Below are positions 1 to 5,368 of a DNA stretch of 9,907 nucleotides, in pieces (within the stretch, counting starts at the first letter, position 1; every line of letters begins with the position of its first letter). Both the position numbers and the translations under genes were made by a program. The notes under the pieces are model-generated. The model did no database searches, was not told the origin of the DNA, and was given only the letters and a program-made list of their open reading frames with translations. The DNA is from DATEAX01 sp035288145 (lineage in GTDB: Bacteria > Patescibacteriota > UBA1384 > UBA12157 > JAENIV01), in assembly GCA_035288145.1 (NCBI GenBank), contig DATEAX010000015.1, positions 1-9,907 on the forward strand, given 5' to 3'.

Positions 1-1
1 A

Positions 2-82
2 AAGAAGCTTGTCGAAGAGAAGGCGGGCTGGGATACCCCACCCATACAAGCTAAACAAGCTTTCAATATAAACGAAGGATAA
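2..82 (+). CDS. C-terminal tail of an unidentified upstream gene (partial)
   Basis: Frame 2 is open from the window edge to a TAA at 80-82 and gives 26 residues, ending AKQAFNINEG. The stop lies 3 nt before the ATG of the next gene, whose Shine-Dalgarno sequence (AAGGA, 75-79) sits inside this tail. That is the packing seen through the rest of this operon, so I take it as the end of a real gene. Too little remains to name a function. Frame 1 is also open to 54 but shows no such coupling. Confidence 0.5.
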   Translation, partial: KKLVEEKAGWDTPPIQAKQAFNINEG

Positions 83-85
83 AAA

Positions 86-451
86 ATGCAATGCGAATTT
101 CAAAAAGCTAATGGTCAAAGGTGTGGAGCTTACTCGATGGAAAACTCGAAATTTTGTTTTAGTCATAACTCGGATGTAGCTGAAGCAAAAAGACAAGCCG
201 TGCTTAAGGGTGGGCGGCATAAAAAAGCCCAGGTTTCGAGTGAAGAGATAATTATAAGCAGTATTTCCGATATATCTCCGCTAATCAGCAAATGTATTAC
301 GGAAATCAGACAAAATAAATTGCCAGCAAAATCTGCCAATGCTGTCGGATACCTTCTTGGGATAGCTCTTGAAGCCCTAAAAACAAGTGAAATAGAAAAA
401 AGAATAATGGAGATTGAAAATGCCCTTAAACTTCGAGAAAAAGAGCTTTGA
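86..451 (+). CDS. Small protein with N-terminal CCCH zinc-binding-like motif
   Basis: A 121-residue protein of unknown function. The N-terminus has four potential zinc ligands: C3, C13, C24 and H27 (C-x9-C-x10-C-x2-H), within MQCEFQKANGQRC and KFCFSH. A basic stretch follows (KGGRHKK, about residues 41-47), then a helical, charged C-terminal half ending in a likely coiled coil (EIEKRIMEIENALKLREKEL). A small zinc knuckle followed by a helical tail suggests nucleic acid or protein binding, but that is inference. The ATG is supported by AAGGA six bases upstream. The gene overlaps the next one by 32 nt and is the first complete gene of the element operon leading to the recombinase. It may be an accessory protein of the integrated element; I cannot identify the family. 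Confidence 0.75.
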   Translation: MQCEFQKANGQRCGAYSMENSKFCFSHNSDVAEAKRQAVLKGGRHKKAQVSSEEIIISSISDISPLISKCITEIRQNKLPAKSANAVGYLLGIALEALKTSEIEKRIMEIENALKLREKEL

Positions 452-1046
452 GCTCTTCGAAAAATTGAGTTCGGAAGAAAAATATAAGGTTTTGCTTGCC
501 GAAAAAGACCCAGTCAAAGCACAAACTTTGAGGTCTCTATTAACGGAAGAAGAAGATAAAAGACTTTGGGAAATGTTTAATGCTTACAAAAAAATAGCTC
601 ATAACCTTGGTGAAATTTTAACAGTTTCAATGCTGGGCAGGTCCTTTATGCAAGAAATAATGTCTCAGCATCTCAGGCTGGTGGAAAATCCTTGCAAAAC
701 TTCTGACCGCGATTTATTGGAAATTGTTGAAGGGATAAATAGCGAGGGAAAAGAATTATTCAAATTAAGCAAGGAAATGATTGAACTGATTGAAGAAACG
801 GAAACCCTGCAACAACAAGCAAAACTTTTCTTGGAACTCTTAGACCGCCCGTATATTCTTCCTCCAGAGTTAAAAATTTTAGCCAACGAGAAAATTATGC
901 GAGTATTCCGAAAATTCGCCAAAATTAAAAATCCCCGCGACTTTATTCGACAAGCCCGAACTCTGGAAGCCCGCGAAATAATCGAAGGTCTTGAAACGAG
1001 AGAAAAATTTACAGAGGAAATCAAGAAATTTCAAAGAACCATTTGA
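420..1046 (+). CDS. Helical hypothetical protein of the integrated element
   Basis: A 208-residue, strongly charged and almost wholly helical protein that I do not recognise. I chose ATG 420 because GGAG (409-412) lies seven bases upstream; TTG 414 in the same frame is too close to that site. The N-terminal third is rich in Glu and Lys (KLSSEEKYKVLLAEKD). The middle (about residues 95-150) looks like a long amphipathic or coiled-coil segment with heptad-like Leu and Ile spacing. The C-terminus is basic (RVFRKFAKIKNPRDFIRQAR). There are no transmembrane segments, signal peptide or cysteine motif. It starts inside the 121-aa gene, so the two are probably translationally coupled. A structural, packaging-like or DNA-transfer accessory role is possible, but nothing in the sequence decides this. 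Confidence 0.75.
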   Translation: MPLNFEKKSFELFEKLSSEEKYKVLLAEKDPVKAQTLRSLLTEEEDKRLWEMFNAYKKIAHNLGEILTVSMLGRSFMQEIMSQHLRLVENPCKTSDRDLLEIVEGINSEGKELFKLSKEMIELIEETETLQQQAKLFLELLDRPYILPPELKILANEKIMRVFRKFAKIKNPRDFIRQARTLEAREIIEGLETREKFTEEIKKFQRTI

Positions 1047-1081
1047 AGGATAGCCCAAGATAAAAAGAGAAAAGAGTAAAT

Positions 1082-1255
1082 TTGAGTCAAACAATAACCA
1101 GACAATCCATAATCTCGGCAAAGTGCAGGATTATCAATCATTTCGCGCCCGGTTCGCCTTTGGACGAATTCTGCGACCGCCTGACTGGCATTTTAGTTGA
1201 CCAAGCCATAATGAACGTAAAACAGACAGGGAAGATTGGAGACGAAGATGAGTAA
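1082..1255 (+). CDS. 57-aa hypothetical protein with TTG start
   Basis: A short open frame fills the otherwise empty gap between the 208-aa and 97-aa genes. It begins with TTG at 1082, preceded by GAG five bases upstream (a weak ribosome site), and ends at TAA 1253-1255. The product has an ordinary composition (for example CDRLTGILVDQAIM) and a charged tail KIGDEDE. Its stop overlaps the ATG of the next gene (ATGAGTAA, 1248-1255), the same coupling seen elsewhere in this operon, and this is the main reason to believe it is translated. I see no recognisable domain. The start is uncertain because no ATG gives a useful length. It could be a noncoding spacer by chance open, though the fit to both neighbours argues against that. 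Confidence 0.5.
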   Translation: MSQTITRQSIISAKCRIINHFAPGSPLDEFCDRLTGILVDQAIMNVKQTGKIGDEDE

Positions 1256-1541
1256 ATCTGCGGATAAATCTTCGATAAAACGAATAACTAATCGGAAAAT
1301 TAGATTGCCCATCTGCATAAAACTTTTCAAAAATAAAAAGCTGATGCATCGGTCAAATTTCACAAAAAAATCAAGCGCTATCCGCTATGTTCTGGTTCAT
1401 TCGTGGGACAATGCCTATCTTAAAGTTATTTATGGCAAAGAATTTTATAATAATGGGATTTATAAGAATATCAAAGATTTGCGAGAAGCACTTTTGGCTT
1501 TTACAGAGAAATCTTTATTGGACTTTATTGAGGGGTCATAA
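1248..1541 (+). CDS. Basic 97-aa hypothetical protein
   Basis: A 97-residue protein of unknown function. ATG 1248 is preferred over TTG 1236 because GGAG (1238-1241) lies six bases in front of it. The first 45 residues are very basic (KRITNRKIRLPICIKLFKNK), which suggests nucleic acid binding. The second half has mixed strand and helix character (IRYVLVHSWDNAYLKVIYGK, then a helix LREALLAFTEKSLLDFIEG). It overlaps the preceding 57-aa frame by 8 nt, and its TAA shares one base with the ATG of the following gene (TAATG). It therefore lies in the middle of a coupled operon. I do not recognise the family. Confidence 0.65.
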   Translation: MSKSADKSSIKRITNRKIRLPICIKLFKNKKLMHRSNFTKKSSAIRYVLVHSWDNAYLKVIYGKEFYNNGIYKNIKDLREALLAFTEKSLLDFIEGS

Positions 1542-1876
1542 TGGAAAGAATAACTTTCAAAAGCAATCGTTTCAATAGAGTAAACGTTAACGTTAATAAA
1601 TATATAAATTCTAACGTTAACGATAACGTTGTAATACAAAATTACGATATTCCCAATTTTCAGCCAAAAAATGAAAAAGAAACAATTGCATTAAAAACAG
1701 CGGAAGAATTCAAAGATAGAGAAAATCTTAAATTATACATAAAAGCCATAAATGTTTTGGGTATTCCGATATTCCAACGAATAGCAGAAAATGTGCGTGA
1801 AAAACCAAAGGAACAAATCAAAAAAAGTCGAGGCGCTTTTTTCGCCTATCTTTATAGATTGGAAAAGAAACATTGA
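1541..1876 (+). CDS. 111-aa hypothetical protein, Asn/Val-rich N-terminus
   Basis: A 111-residue protein read from ATG 1541, coupled to the preceding gene through TAATG, with GAGGGG upstream as ribosome site. Residues 14-31 are rich in alternating Asn and Val (NVNVNKYINSNVNDNVV), the direct result of an AACGTT repeat array in the DNA. The C-terminal half is basic and helical and ends GAFFAYLYRLEKKH. This end recalls the short C-terminal helical module of some plasmid or phage replication proteins, where a Gly or Ala-Tyr-Phe segment follows a helix, but the likeness is weak and I do not assign that function. It is the last small gene before the recombinase and ends 38 nt before the inverted-repeat structure. 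Confidence 0.7.
   Translation: MERITFKSNRFNRVNVNVNKYINSNVNDNVVIQNYDIPNFQPKNEKETIALKTAEEFKDRENLKLYIKAINVLGIPIFQRIAENVREKPKEQIKKSRGAFFAYLYRLEKKH
1583..1630 (+). repeat. AACGTT hexamer array around an AT-rich centre
   Basis: Two clusters of the self-complementary hexamer AACGTT lie inside the 111-aa gene. The left cluster is AACGTTAACGTT (1583-1594), a perfect palindrome. The right is AACGTTAACGATAACGTT (1613-1630). They flank 18 nt composed only of A and T apart from one C. Such an arrangement resembles iterons next to a melting region or a dimer-binding operator. It could also be a low-complexity coding stretch with no DNA-level role. Confidence 0.55.
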
Positions 1877-1913
1877 CTATTATGATAAAAAGCAAGATAA
1901 TTAAATTGAATTA

Positions 1914-1980
1914 TGGCTTACAACCCTTAAATGCCCTCGTTTGGTGTGGGTTGTAAGCCAATGCCAGCGAGGGCTTTTAA
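1914..1980 (+). ncRNA. Two interlocking inverted repeats: candidate pseudoknot or switch upstream of the recombinase
   Basis: The first stem is a perfect 13-bp inverted repeat, TGGCTTACAACCC (1914-1926) with GGGTTGTAAGCCA (1948-1960), around a 21-nt loop. The loop holds GCCCTCG (1933-1939), which is complementary to CGAGGGC (1968-1974) outside the hairpin. That second pairing extends past one T-T mismatch with TTAAA (1927-1931) against TTTAA (1976-1980). The two pairings cross, so the RNA could form an H-type pseudoknot or switch between two forms. The outer 3' strand ends two bases before AGGAGG (1983-1988), the recombinase ribosome site. This is the only sizeable gap in the operon. Control of recombinase translation or transcription is inferred from position. 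Confidence 0.6.
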
Positions 1981-1993
1981 GTAGGAGGCAACA

Positions 1994-3577
1994 ATGCTGA
2001 CTTGCGTAATTTATGCCAGAGTAAGCGGTTCTGAACAGAAAAATACTAACATTTCAGTCCCAGTTCAATTGAAAAAATGTAAAGAATTCGCTCTGGAAAA
2101 AGGATACAAAGTTTTAGGAATATTTTTTGATGACGGACGTTCAGGGTCTGACGAACGAAGGAAGGGTTTACTTGATATGATTGCATTTTGCCAAAATCAT
2201 AGCGTTGATAAGACATTAGTTCTGGACACCGACCGATTCGCCAGAGACGAAGACATACATTTTCCCGTAAAAATTCTTTTAAGAAAATGCGGGACGAAAA
2301 TAGAATCCGTCAGTCAACCTATGCTTGATGACTCGCCTGAAGGACAGCTTCTCGACACTATTATTGCAGGGCTAAATGCTTTTATGCCAAAACTAACAGG
2401 CAGGAAAACCAGTATTTCATTGGAAGAGAAAGCAAAAATCGGATGGTTCCCTGGACCTGTTCCGTTAGGATATTTTAATGCTGAAAATCCAAAAGTAAGT
2501 AATGGTCTGGAGAAAAAAATCACAATTCTTGATGCTGAAAAAGCCACCCCTATAAAAAGAGCTTTTAAATTGTTTGCGGAAAACAGATACACAGTTGAAT
2601 CTTTGAGCGAACAAATATATCGCGAAGGATTGCGTTCAAAAAATGGCGGTAAAGTCAGCAGGTCAGAAATGACAAGCATTTTAAGAAATATTTTCTATAT
2701 TGGTAAATTTAAATATAAGGGTATTATTTATCACAACGCCAAGCACCCGCGTATAATTGATGACACGACTTTTTTAAAATGCCAGCGTATTCTCGATGAA
2801 CATAATAATTTTGCGGATAGAAAAAGAAAACATAAATTTCTTTTGAATAGTTATGTCTTTTGTGATATTTGTAATACCCCTTACACCGCTGAAATACATC
2901 CAAATAAACAAAGGTCTTATTATCATTGTTCTGTAAGAATTTCTAAACATTCAAACCGCCATCAGAATATCGAAACTTACGTTTTGGAAAATATGGTAGC
3001 TGAACTTTTTAAGAAGATAACCTTGCCTCAAGCTGTAATTAGCAAAATACTCGAGAAAGCCCGCGAAAAGTTATCGGGCGTCCACAGTGGAATTGACGAA
3101 AAGCGACGAATTTTAGCTTTACGCCAGCAGAAATTAGAACAAAGACAGCAAACCTTGGAAACCAAACTCTTAGATGGCATTGTCAATGACGAAACATATC
3201 AGAGACAAAAAGGACCGATTGAGGACGAGTTAAATCAAATTACCAGCGATTTAATTCTTCTGAGCGATGACCGAAAAGAAAATATCAAAGTTTTTGAGGA
3301 TTTGGTCCAATTGACTCGCAGTATTTATCAAACTTACATCAAAGCCGACTTTAATCATAAACGTTTATGGCTTAGTCTATTCTTTGACAGGATTACTGTT
3401 AAAGACCGAGAAATAAAAAAAGCAGTTCCAACTAAACTTTTTGTTTCACTGCTTGATTATCAAAACGTAGCCACTCAGCCAGCCCTAACAGGTTCAGTTA
3501 TAAATTCTAAAGGATGGCTCCCCGGGTCCGATTCGAACGGACAACCCACTCCTTACACTGATCTCCTAATTACTTAA
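1994..3577 (+). CDS. Large serine recombinase (site-specific integrase)
   Basis: A 527-residue large serine recombinase that cuts and rejoins DNA through a phosphoserine intermediate. The N-terminal resolvase domain (about 1-140) has YARVSGSEQ with the catalytic serine S11, and the arginine motif DTDRFARD (R81, R84). A recombinase DNA-binding domain follows (about 155-265: GPVPLGY, SILRNIFYIGKFKYKG). Next is a zinc-ribbon-like segment with C290, C293 and C312, but the usual fourth cysteine is missing (SVRISKHSNRH follows). A coiled coil occupies about 365-425. The start is secure: AGGAGG with a 5-nt spacer. The last 20 residues (508-527) are encoded by the antisense strand of tRNA-Asn exon 2 and part of its intron, so the native C-terminus may have been altered by integration. 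It is most likely the integrase of the element to its left. Confidence 0.93.
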   Translation: MLTCVIYARVSGSEQKNTNISVPVQLKKCKEFALEKGYKVLGIFFDDGRSGSDERRKGLLDMIAFCQNHSVDKTLVLDTDRFARDEDIHFPVKILLRKCGTKIESVSQPMLDDSPEGQLLDTIIAGLNAFMPKLTGRKTSISLEEKAKIGWFPGPVPLGYFNAENPKVSNGLEKKITILDAEKATPIKRAFKLFAENRYTVESLSEQIYREGLRSKNGGKVSRSEMTSILRNIFYIGKFKYKGIIYHNAKHPRIIDDTTFLKCQRILDEHNNFADRKRKHKFLLNSYVFCDICNTPYTAEIHPNKQRSYYHCSVRISKHSNRHQNIETYVLENMVAELFKKITLPQAVISKILEKAREKLSGVHSGIDEKRRILALRQQKLEQRQQTLETKLLDGIVNDETYQRQKGPIEDELNQITSDLILLSDDRKENIKVFEDLVQLTRSIYQTYIKADFNHKRLWLSLFFDRITVKDREIKKAVPTKLFVSLLDYQNVATQPALTGSVINSKGWLPGSDSNGQPTPYTDLLIT

Positions 3578-3796
3578 GAGGGTGGACTATCTCACCGCCA
3601 TATCGTTTGACTTAGGCGCAAGGCGTATAGTCTCTGAACCTTCCCCGATTTAACATCGGGGCTTGGCTGCGGATTGCCCCTTGGGGGTTTCCCGCAATTA
3701 ACCTTGTTTTTCAACCAAAATTTCTTTCGGAAGCTGCACTAATCCTGCGTGGGATTTAAGGTACAGGGAGTTGCTCTACCGTTGAGCTACCGGGGA
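3515..3796 (-). tRNA. tRNA-Asn(GUU), split by a group I intron
   Basis: Exon 1 is 3763-3796 and exon 2 is 3515-3555 (minus strand), 75 nt when joined. The acceptor stem TCCCCGG pairs perfectly with CCGGGGA. The D stem is GCTC/GAGC, the anticodon stem ACTCC/GGAGT, and the T arm GTCCG-TTCGAAT-CGGAC; CCA is encoded. Joining after U35 gives the loop CUGUUAA, anticodon GUU. U1-A72 with discriminator G73 is also typical of asparagine tRNA. The splice site is fixed by pairing: exon CCUGU with intron GCAGG (P1, a U-G pair at the cut), and exon UAAGG with intron CCUUA (P10). An alternative junction giving UGU (Thr) has no such P1. The 3' end overlaps the recombinase frame by 63 nt on the opposite strand. 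Confidence 0.93.
3556..3762 (-). ncRNA. Self-splicing group I intron (IC3-like) in the tRNA-Asn anticodon
   Basis: A 207-nt intron without a reading frame. All four conserved core elements are present in order on the minus strand: P, AATTGCGGGAAA (3688-3699); Q, AATCCGCAGC (3666-3675); R, GTTCAGAGACTA (3628-3639); and S, GAGATAGTCC (3584-3593). P/Q build P4 and R/S build P7, the guanosine-binding site. The intron ends in G (3556) as the family requires, and the upstream exon ends in U (3763). A GC-rich hairpin (CCCCGAT/ATCGGGG, 3643-3662) lies between Q and R, in the P6/P8 area. Size and core resemble the small tRNA introns of the IC3 subgroup, such as the tRNA-Ile intron of Azoarcus. No homing endonuclease is encoded, so it depends on vertical inheritance or past transfer. 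Confidence 0.92.
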
Positions 3797-3806
3797 ACAC
3801 ATTATC

Positions 3807-3836
3807 ATTCTATCATCTCTAAAGATATTTTGTAAA
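3807..3836 (-). promoter_or_regulatory. Candidate tRNA-Asn promoter
   Basis: On the minus strand, TTTACA (3831-3836) and TAGAAT (3807-3812) are spaced by 18 nt, and the -10 lies 10 nt before the mature tRNA 5' end at 3796. The -35 overlaps the -35 region of the divergent dehydratase promoter, so the 66-bp gap appears to hold two back-to-back promoters. Confidence 0.5.
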
Positions 3837-3856
3837 TGATGAGTATATGGTATAAT
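3828..3856 (+). promoter_or_regulatory. Extended -10 promoter giving a leaderless dehydratase mRNA
   Basis: TATAAT (3851-3856) is a perfect -10 hexamer preceded by TGG (3848-3850), the extended -10 element. A weak -35 (TTTTGT, 3828-3833) lies 17 nt upstream. Transcription should start about seven bases after the -10, at or next to the ATG at 3863. No Shine-Dalgarno sequence is possible, so the mRNA is predicted to be leaderless. Confidence 0.7.
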
Positions 3857-3862
3857 TAAAAA

Positions 3863-4168
3863 ATGGAAAATGATCTCGAGCCGCTTTCCAAAGAGGAAAT
3901 CCAAGAAAAATTAAAGGTCCTTCCCGGCTGGATTTACAAAAATAACAAAATCAGCAAACAATTTGAGTTTGCCTCGTTTATGGAGGGTCTAAAATTAGTC
4001 AATGACTTAGCCCCCTTTTGCGAGAGAATCGACCACCACCCGGATATTTGTATTTATTACAGAAAAATCACTTTTGAACTCACCCGATACAGTATCGGCG
4101 GCAAAGTTACCGGCCGCGATTTTCAGGTTGCCCGGGAAATTGAGAGGATTTATGAGAAATCTCAATGA
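3863..4168 (+). CDS. Pterin-4a-carbinolamine dehydratase-like protein
   Basis: A 101-residue protein of the PCD/DCoH family, which dehydrates 4a-hydroxytetrahydrobiopterin to regenerate the pterin cofactor. The family length (about 100 aa) and layout are intact: LPGW near residue 20, the active-site segment ERIDHHPD (H58, H59, P60, D61), then the strand ITFELTRYSIGG and the closing GRDFQVA helix. The usual motif is LTTHD.GG; here the third active-site histidine appears replaced by Tyr (LTRYSIGG, Y76). Activity may therefore be reduced or the role changed. No aromatic amino acid hydroxylase is in the window. It is a single-gene transcript from its own promoter, divergent from the tRNA and convergent with rpoD. 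The start is supported by promoter position rather than a ribosome site. Confidence 0.9.
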   Translation: MENDLEPLSKEEIQEKLKVLPGWIYKNNKISKQFEFASFMEGLKLVNDLAPFCERIDHHPDICIYYRKITFELTRYSIGGKVTGRDFQVAREIERIYEKSQ

Positions 4169-4213
4169 CCAACTTCGGGAGCCGATTTGGCCATAATTTG
4201 GTCGTTGGTCATT
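4164..4213. terminator. Hairpin between convergent dehydratase and rpoD genes
   Basis: AATGACCAAC (4164-4173) and GTTGGTCATT (4204-4213) form a perfect 10-bp stem around 30 nt. It includes the dehydratase stop codon and ends just before the rpoD stop. There is no long T run on either side, so it is not a textbook intrinsic terminator. Position between two convergent genes makes a bidirectional 3' end the best guess. TTGGTCG/TTGGTCA (4198-4211) is also a tandem heptamer. Confidence 0.45.
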
Positions 4214-4216
4214 TAC

Positions 4217-5368
4217 TTACTTAAGGTAGTCCTTTAATTTTTGCGATTGTTCGTGTTTTTTTAGCTTCTGGAGAGCCTTGGCTTCAATCTGGCGGATGCG
4301 CTCCCGGGTCACCCCGAATTCCTTGCCAACCTCTTCCAAAGTGTGCGTCCGGCCATCCTCCAGACCGAAACGCATTTTCAAGATTTTTTGTTCTCGAGGC
4401 GCCAAAAACACCAGCGATTCACCCACATGACCCTTCATTAACTGATAAATGGCGTTTTCTTCGGGCGAAAGCGACACTTTATCTTCGATAAAATCGCCGA
4501 GACGAGAGTCTTCTTCTTCGCCGACCGGCGTCTCCAGAGAGACGGTTTCCTGGGAAATTTTGATGATGTGTTCGACTTTTTCCACCGGAATACCCATTTC
4601 CGCGGCAATTTCTTCCGGCAGGGGCTCCCGCCCCAAATCCTGAACCAGCTGTCTTTGGGTTCGGATGAGTTTGTTAATCGTTTCCACCATATGGACGGGA
4701 ATCCGAATTGTCCGCGCCTGATCGGCAATCGCCCGGGTAATTGCCTGACGAATCCACCAAGTGGCGTAAGTCGAGAATTTATAACCTCGGTGATAATCAA
4801 ATTTCACCACCGCCCGAAGCAAACCGGTATTCCCCTCCTGAATCAGATCGAGCAAAGAAAGACCCCGGCCGATATATTTCTTGGCAATGGAAACGACTAA
4901 GCGCAAATTGGCTTCGGCCAGTTTCTTCTTGGCGGTTTCATCGCCGGCTTCAATACGCTTGGCCAGCCGGATTTCTTCTTCGGAAGTAAGGAGGGAAATC
5001 CGGCCGATTTCCCTCAAATACATTCTCACCGAATCGTCGGAGATATCTTTTAATTCGCTGACTTTCTGACTTGTCTCGGTTTCAATTTCCAAGAGTTTCC
5101 GACCCTCTTTGACATCAATGCCTTGGAGAAAAAATTCATCGTACAAAGCATCTAAGAGAGGAATTTTCCTCTCCGGCTCGGCAAAGGCCTGGAGAATCTC
5201 CTGATAAGTCACAAAACCCGCCTGCCGTCCTTTTTCCAACAATTTTCTAAGCTCGGCAGGAAACTTAACTTCCACTTCTTTGACGGTTATCCTTTTACCA
5301 GTTTTGACCTTTGACTTTTGACTTTTGAGATTTGAGATTTGAGATTTGAGATTACTTCGATATTTCAT
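4217..5368 (-). CDS. rpoD: RNA polymerase principal sigma factor (sigma-70)
   Basis: The 383-residue housekeeping sigma factor, which directs RNA polymerase to -35/-10 promoters. Region 1.1-like sequence spans about 30-90. Region 1.2 is 111-132 (DDSVRMYLREIGRISLLTSEEE in part). Region 2 is about 147-220, including YATWWIRQAI (201-210), which melts and reads the -10. Region 3 is about 221-300 and region 4 about 301-370, with the -35-reading helix-turn-helix LEEVGKEFGVTRERIRQIE. Residues 5-25 are a low-complexity heptapeptide repeat (SNLKSQI, SNLKSQK) made by a DNA heptamer repeat. ATG 5368 is preceded by AAGGA and overlaps the dnaG stop by 17 nt, so the two are translationally coupled. It is the last gene of the operon and no rpsU is present. 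Confidence 0.97.
   Translation of the reverse strand: MKYRSNLKSQISNLKSQKSKVKTGKRITVKEVEVKFPAELRKLLEKGRQAGFVTYQEILQAFAEPERKIPLLDALYDEFFLQGIDVKEGRKLLEIETETSQKVSELKDISDDSVRMYLREIGRISLLTSEEEIRLAKRIEAGDETAKKKLAEANLRLVVSIAKKYIGRGLSLLDLIQEGNTGLLRAVVKFDYHRGYKFSTYATWWIRQAITRAIADQARTIRIPVHMVETINKLIRTQRQLVQDLGREPLPEEIAAEMGIPVEKVEHIIKISQETVSLETPVGEEEDSRLGDFIEDKVSLSPEENAIYQLMKGHVGESLVFLAPREQKILKMRFGLEDGRTHTLEEVGKEFGVTRERIRQIEAKALQKLKKHEQSQKLKDYLK
5303..5351. repeat. Seven tandem heptamers in the rpoD 5' end
   Basis: TTTGACC, TTTGACT (twice) and TTTGAGA (four times) run without interruption through the start of rpoD. The unit is 7 bp, so three units encode one 7-residue peptide repeat. Gain or loss of a single unit would shift the frame of rpoD. 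Confidence 0.9.

Larger units (their letters stand above)
1..3514. mobile_element. Right part of an integrated element abutting the tRNA-Asn 3' end
   Basis: This is inferred from three things. A large serine recombinase gene lies directly against the 3' end of a tRNA gene. A coupled run of unrecognised small genes precedes it. The region is visibly more AT-rich than the dnaG-rpoD region. The CCA end of the tRNA (3515-3517) is the proposed boundary. I found no second copy of the tRNA 3' end within the window, so the left end must be outside it. Whether the element is phage-like, plasmid-like or a decayed remnant cannot be told: no capsid, terminase, relaxase or helicase is visible here. Confidence 0.55.

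Noticed and set aside
665..1121. Open minus-strand frames opposite the 208-aa gene
   Set aside because: Antisense shadows with no ribosome sites; the + strand genes are continuous and coupled.
3515..3555. A second copy of the tRNA 3' end marking the other attachment site
   Set aside because: I looked for the acceptor and T-arm sequence elsewhere and saw only short chance matches (for example near 8920), so the other end is not in the window.
3515..3796. Reading the split tRNA as Thr(UGU)
   Set aside because: That junction would need the upstream exon to end CCCU, for which no P1 partner exists; the GUU junction has both P1 and P10, and U1-A72 with G73 fits Asn.
4438..5069. Several open frames on both strands inside rpoD
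   Set aside because: They overlap conserved sigma regions 2 to 4, and their composition is that of off-frame translation.
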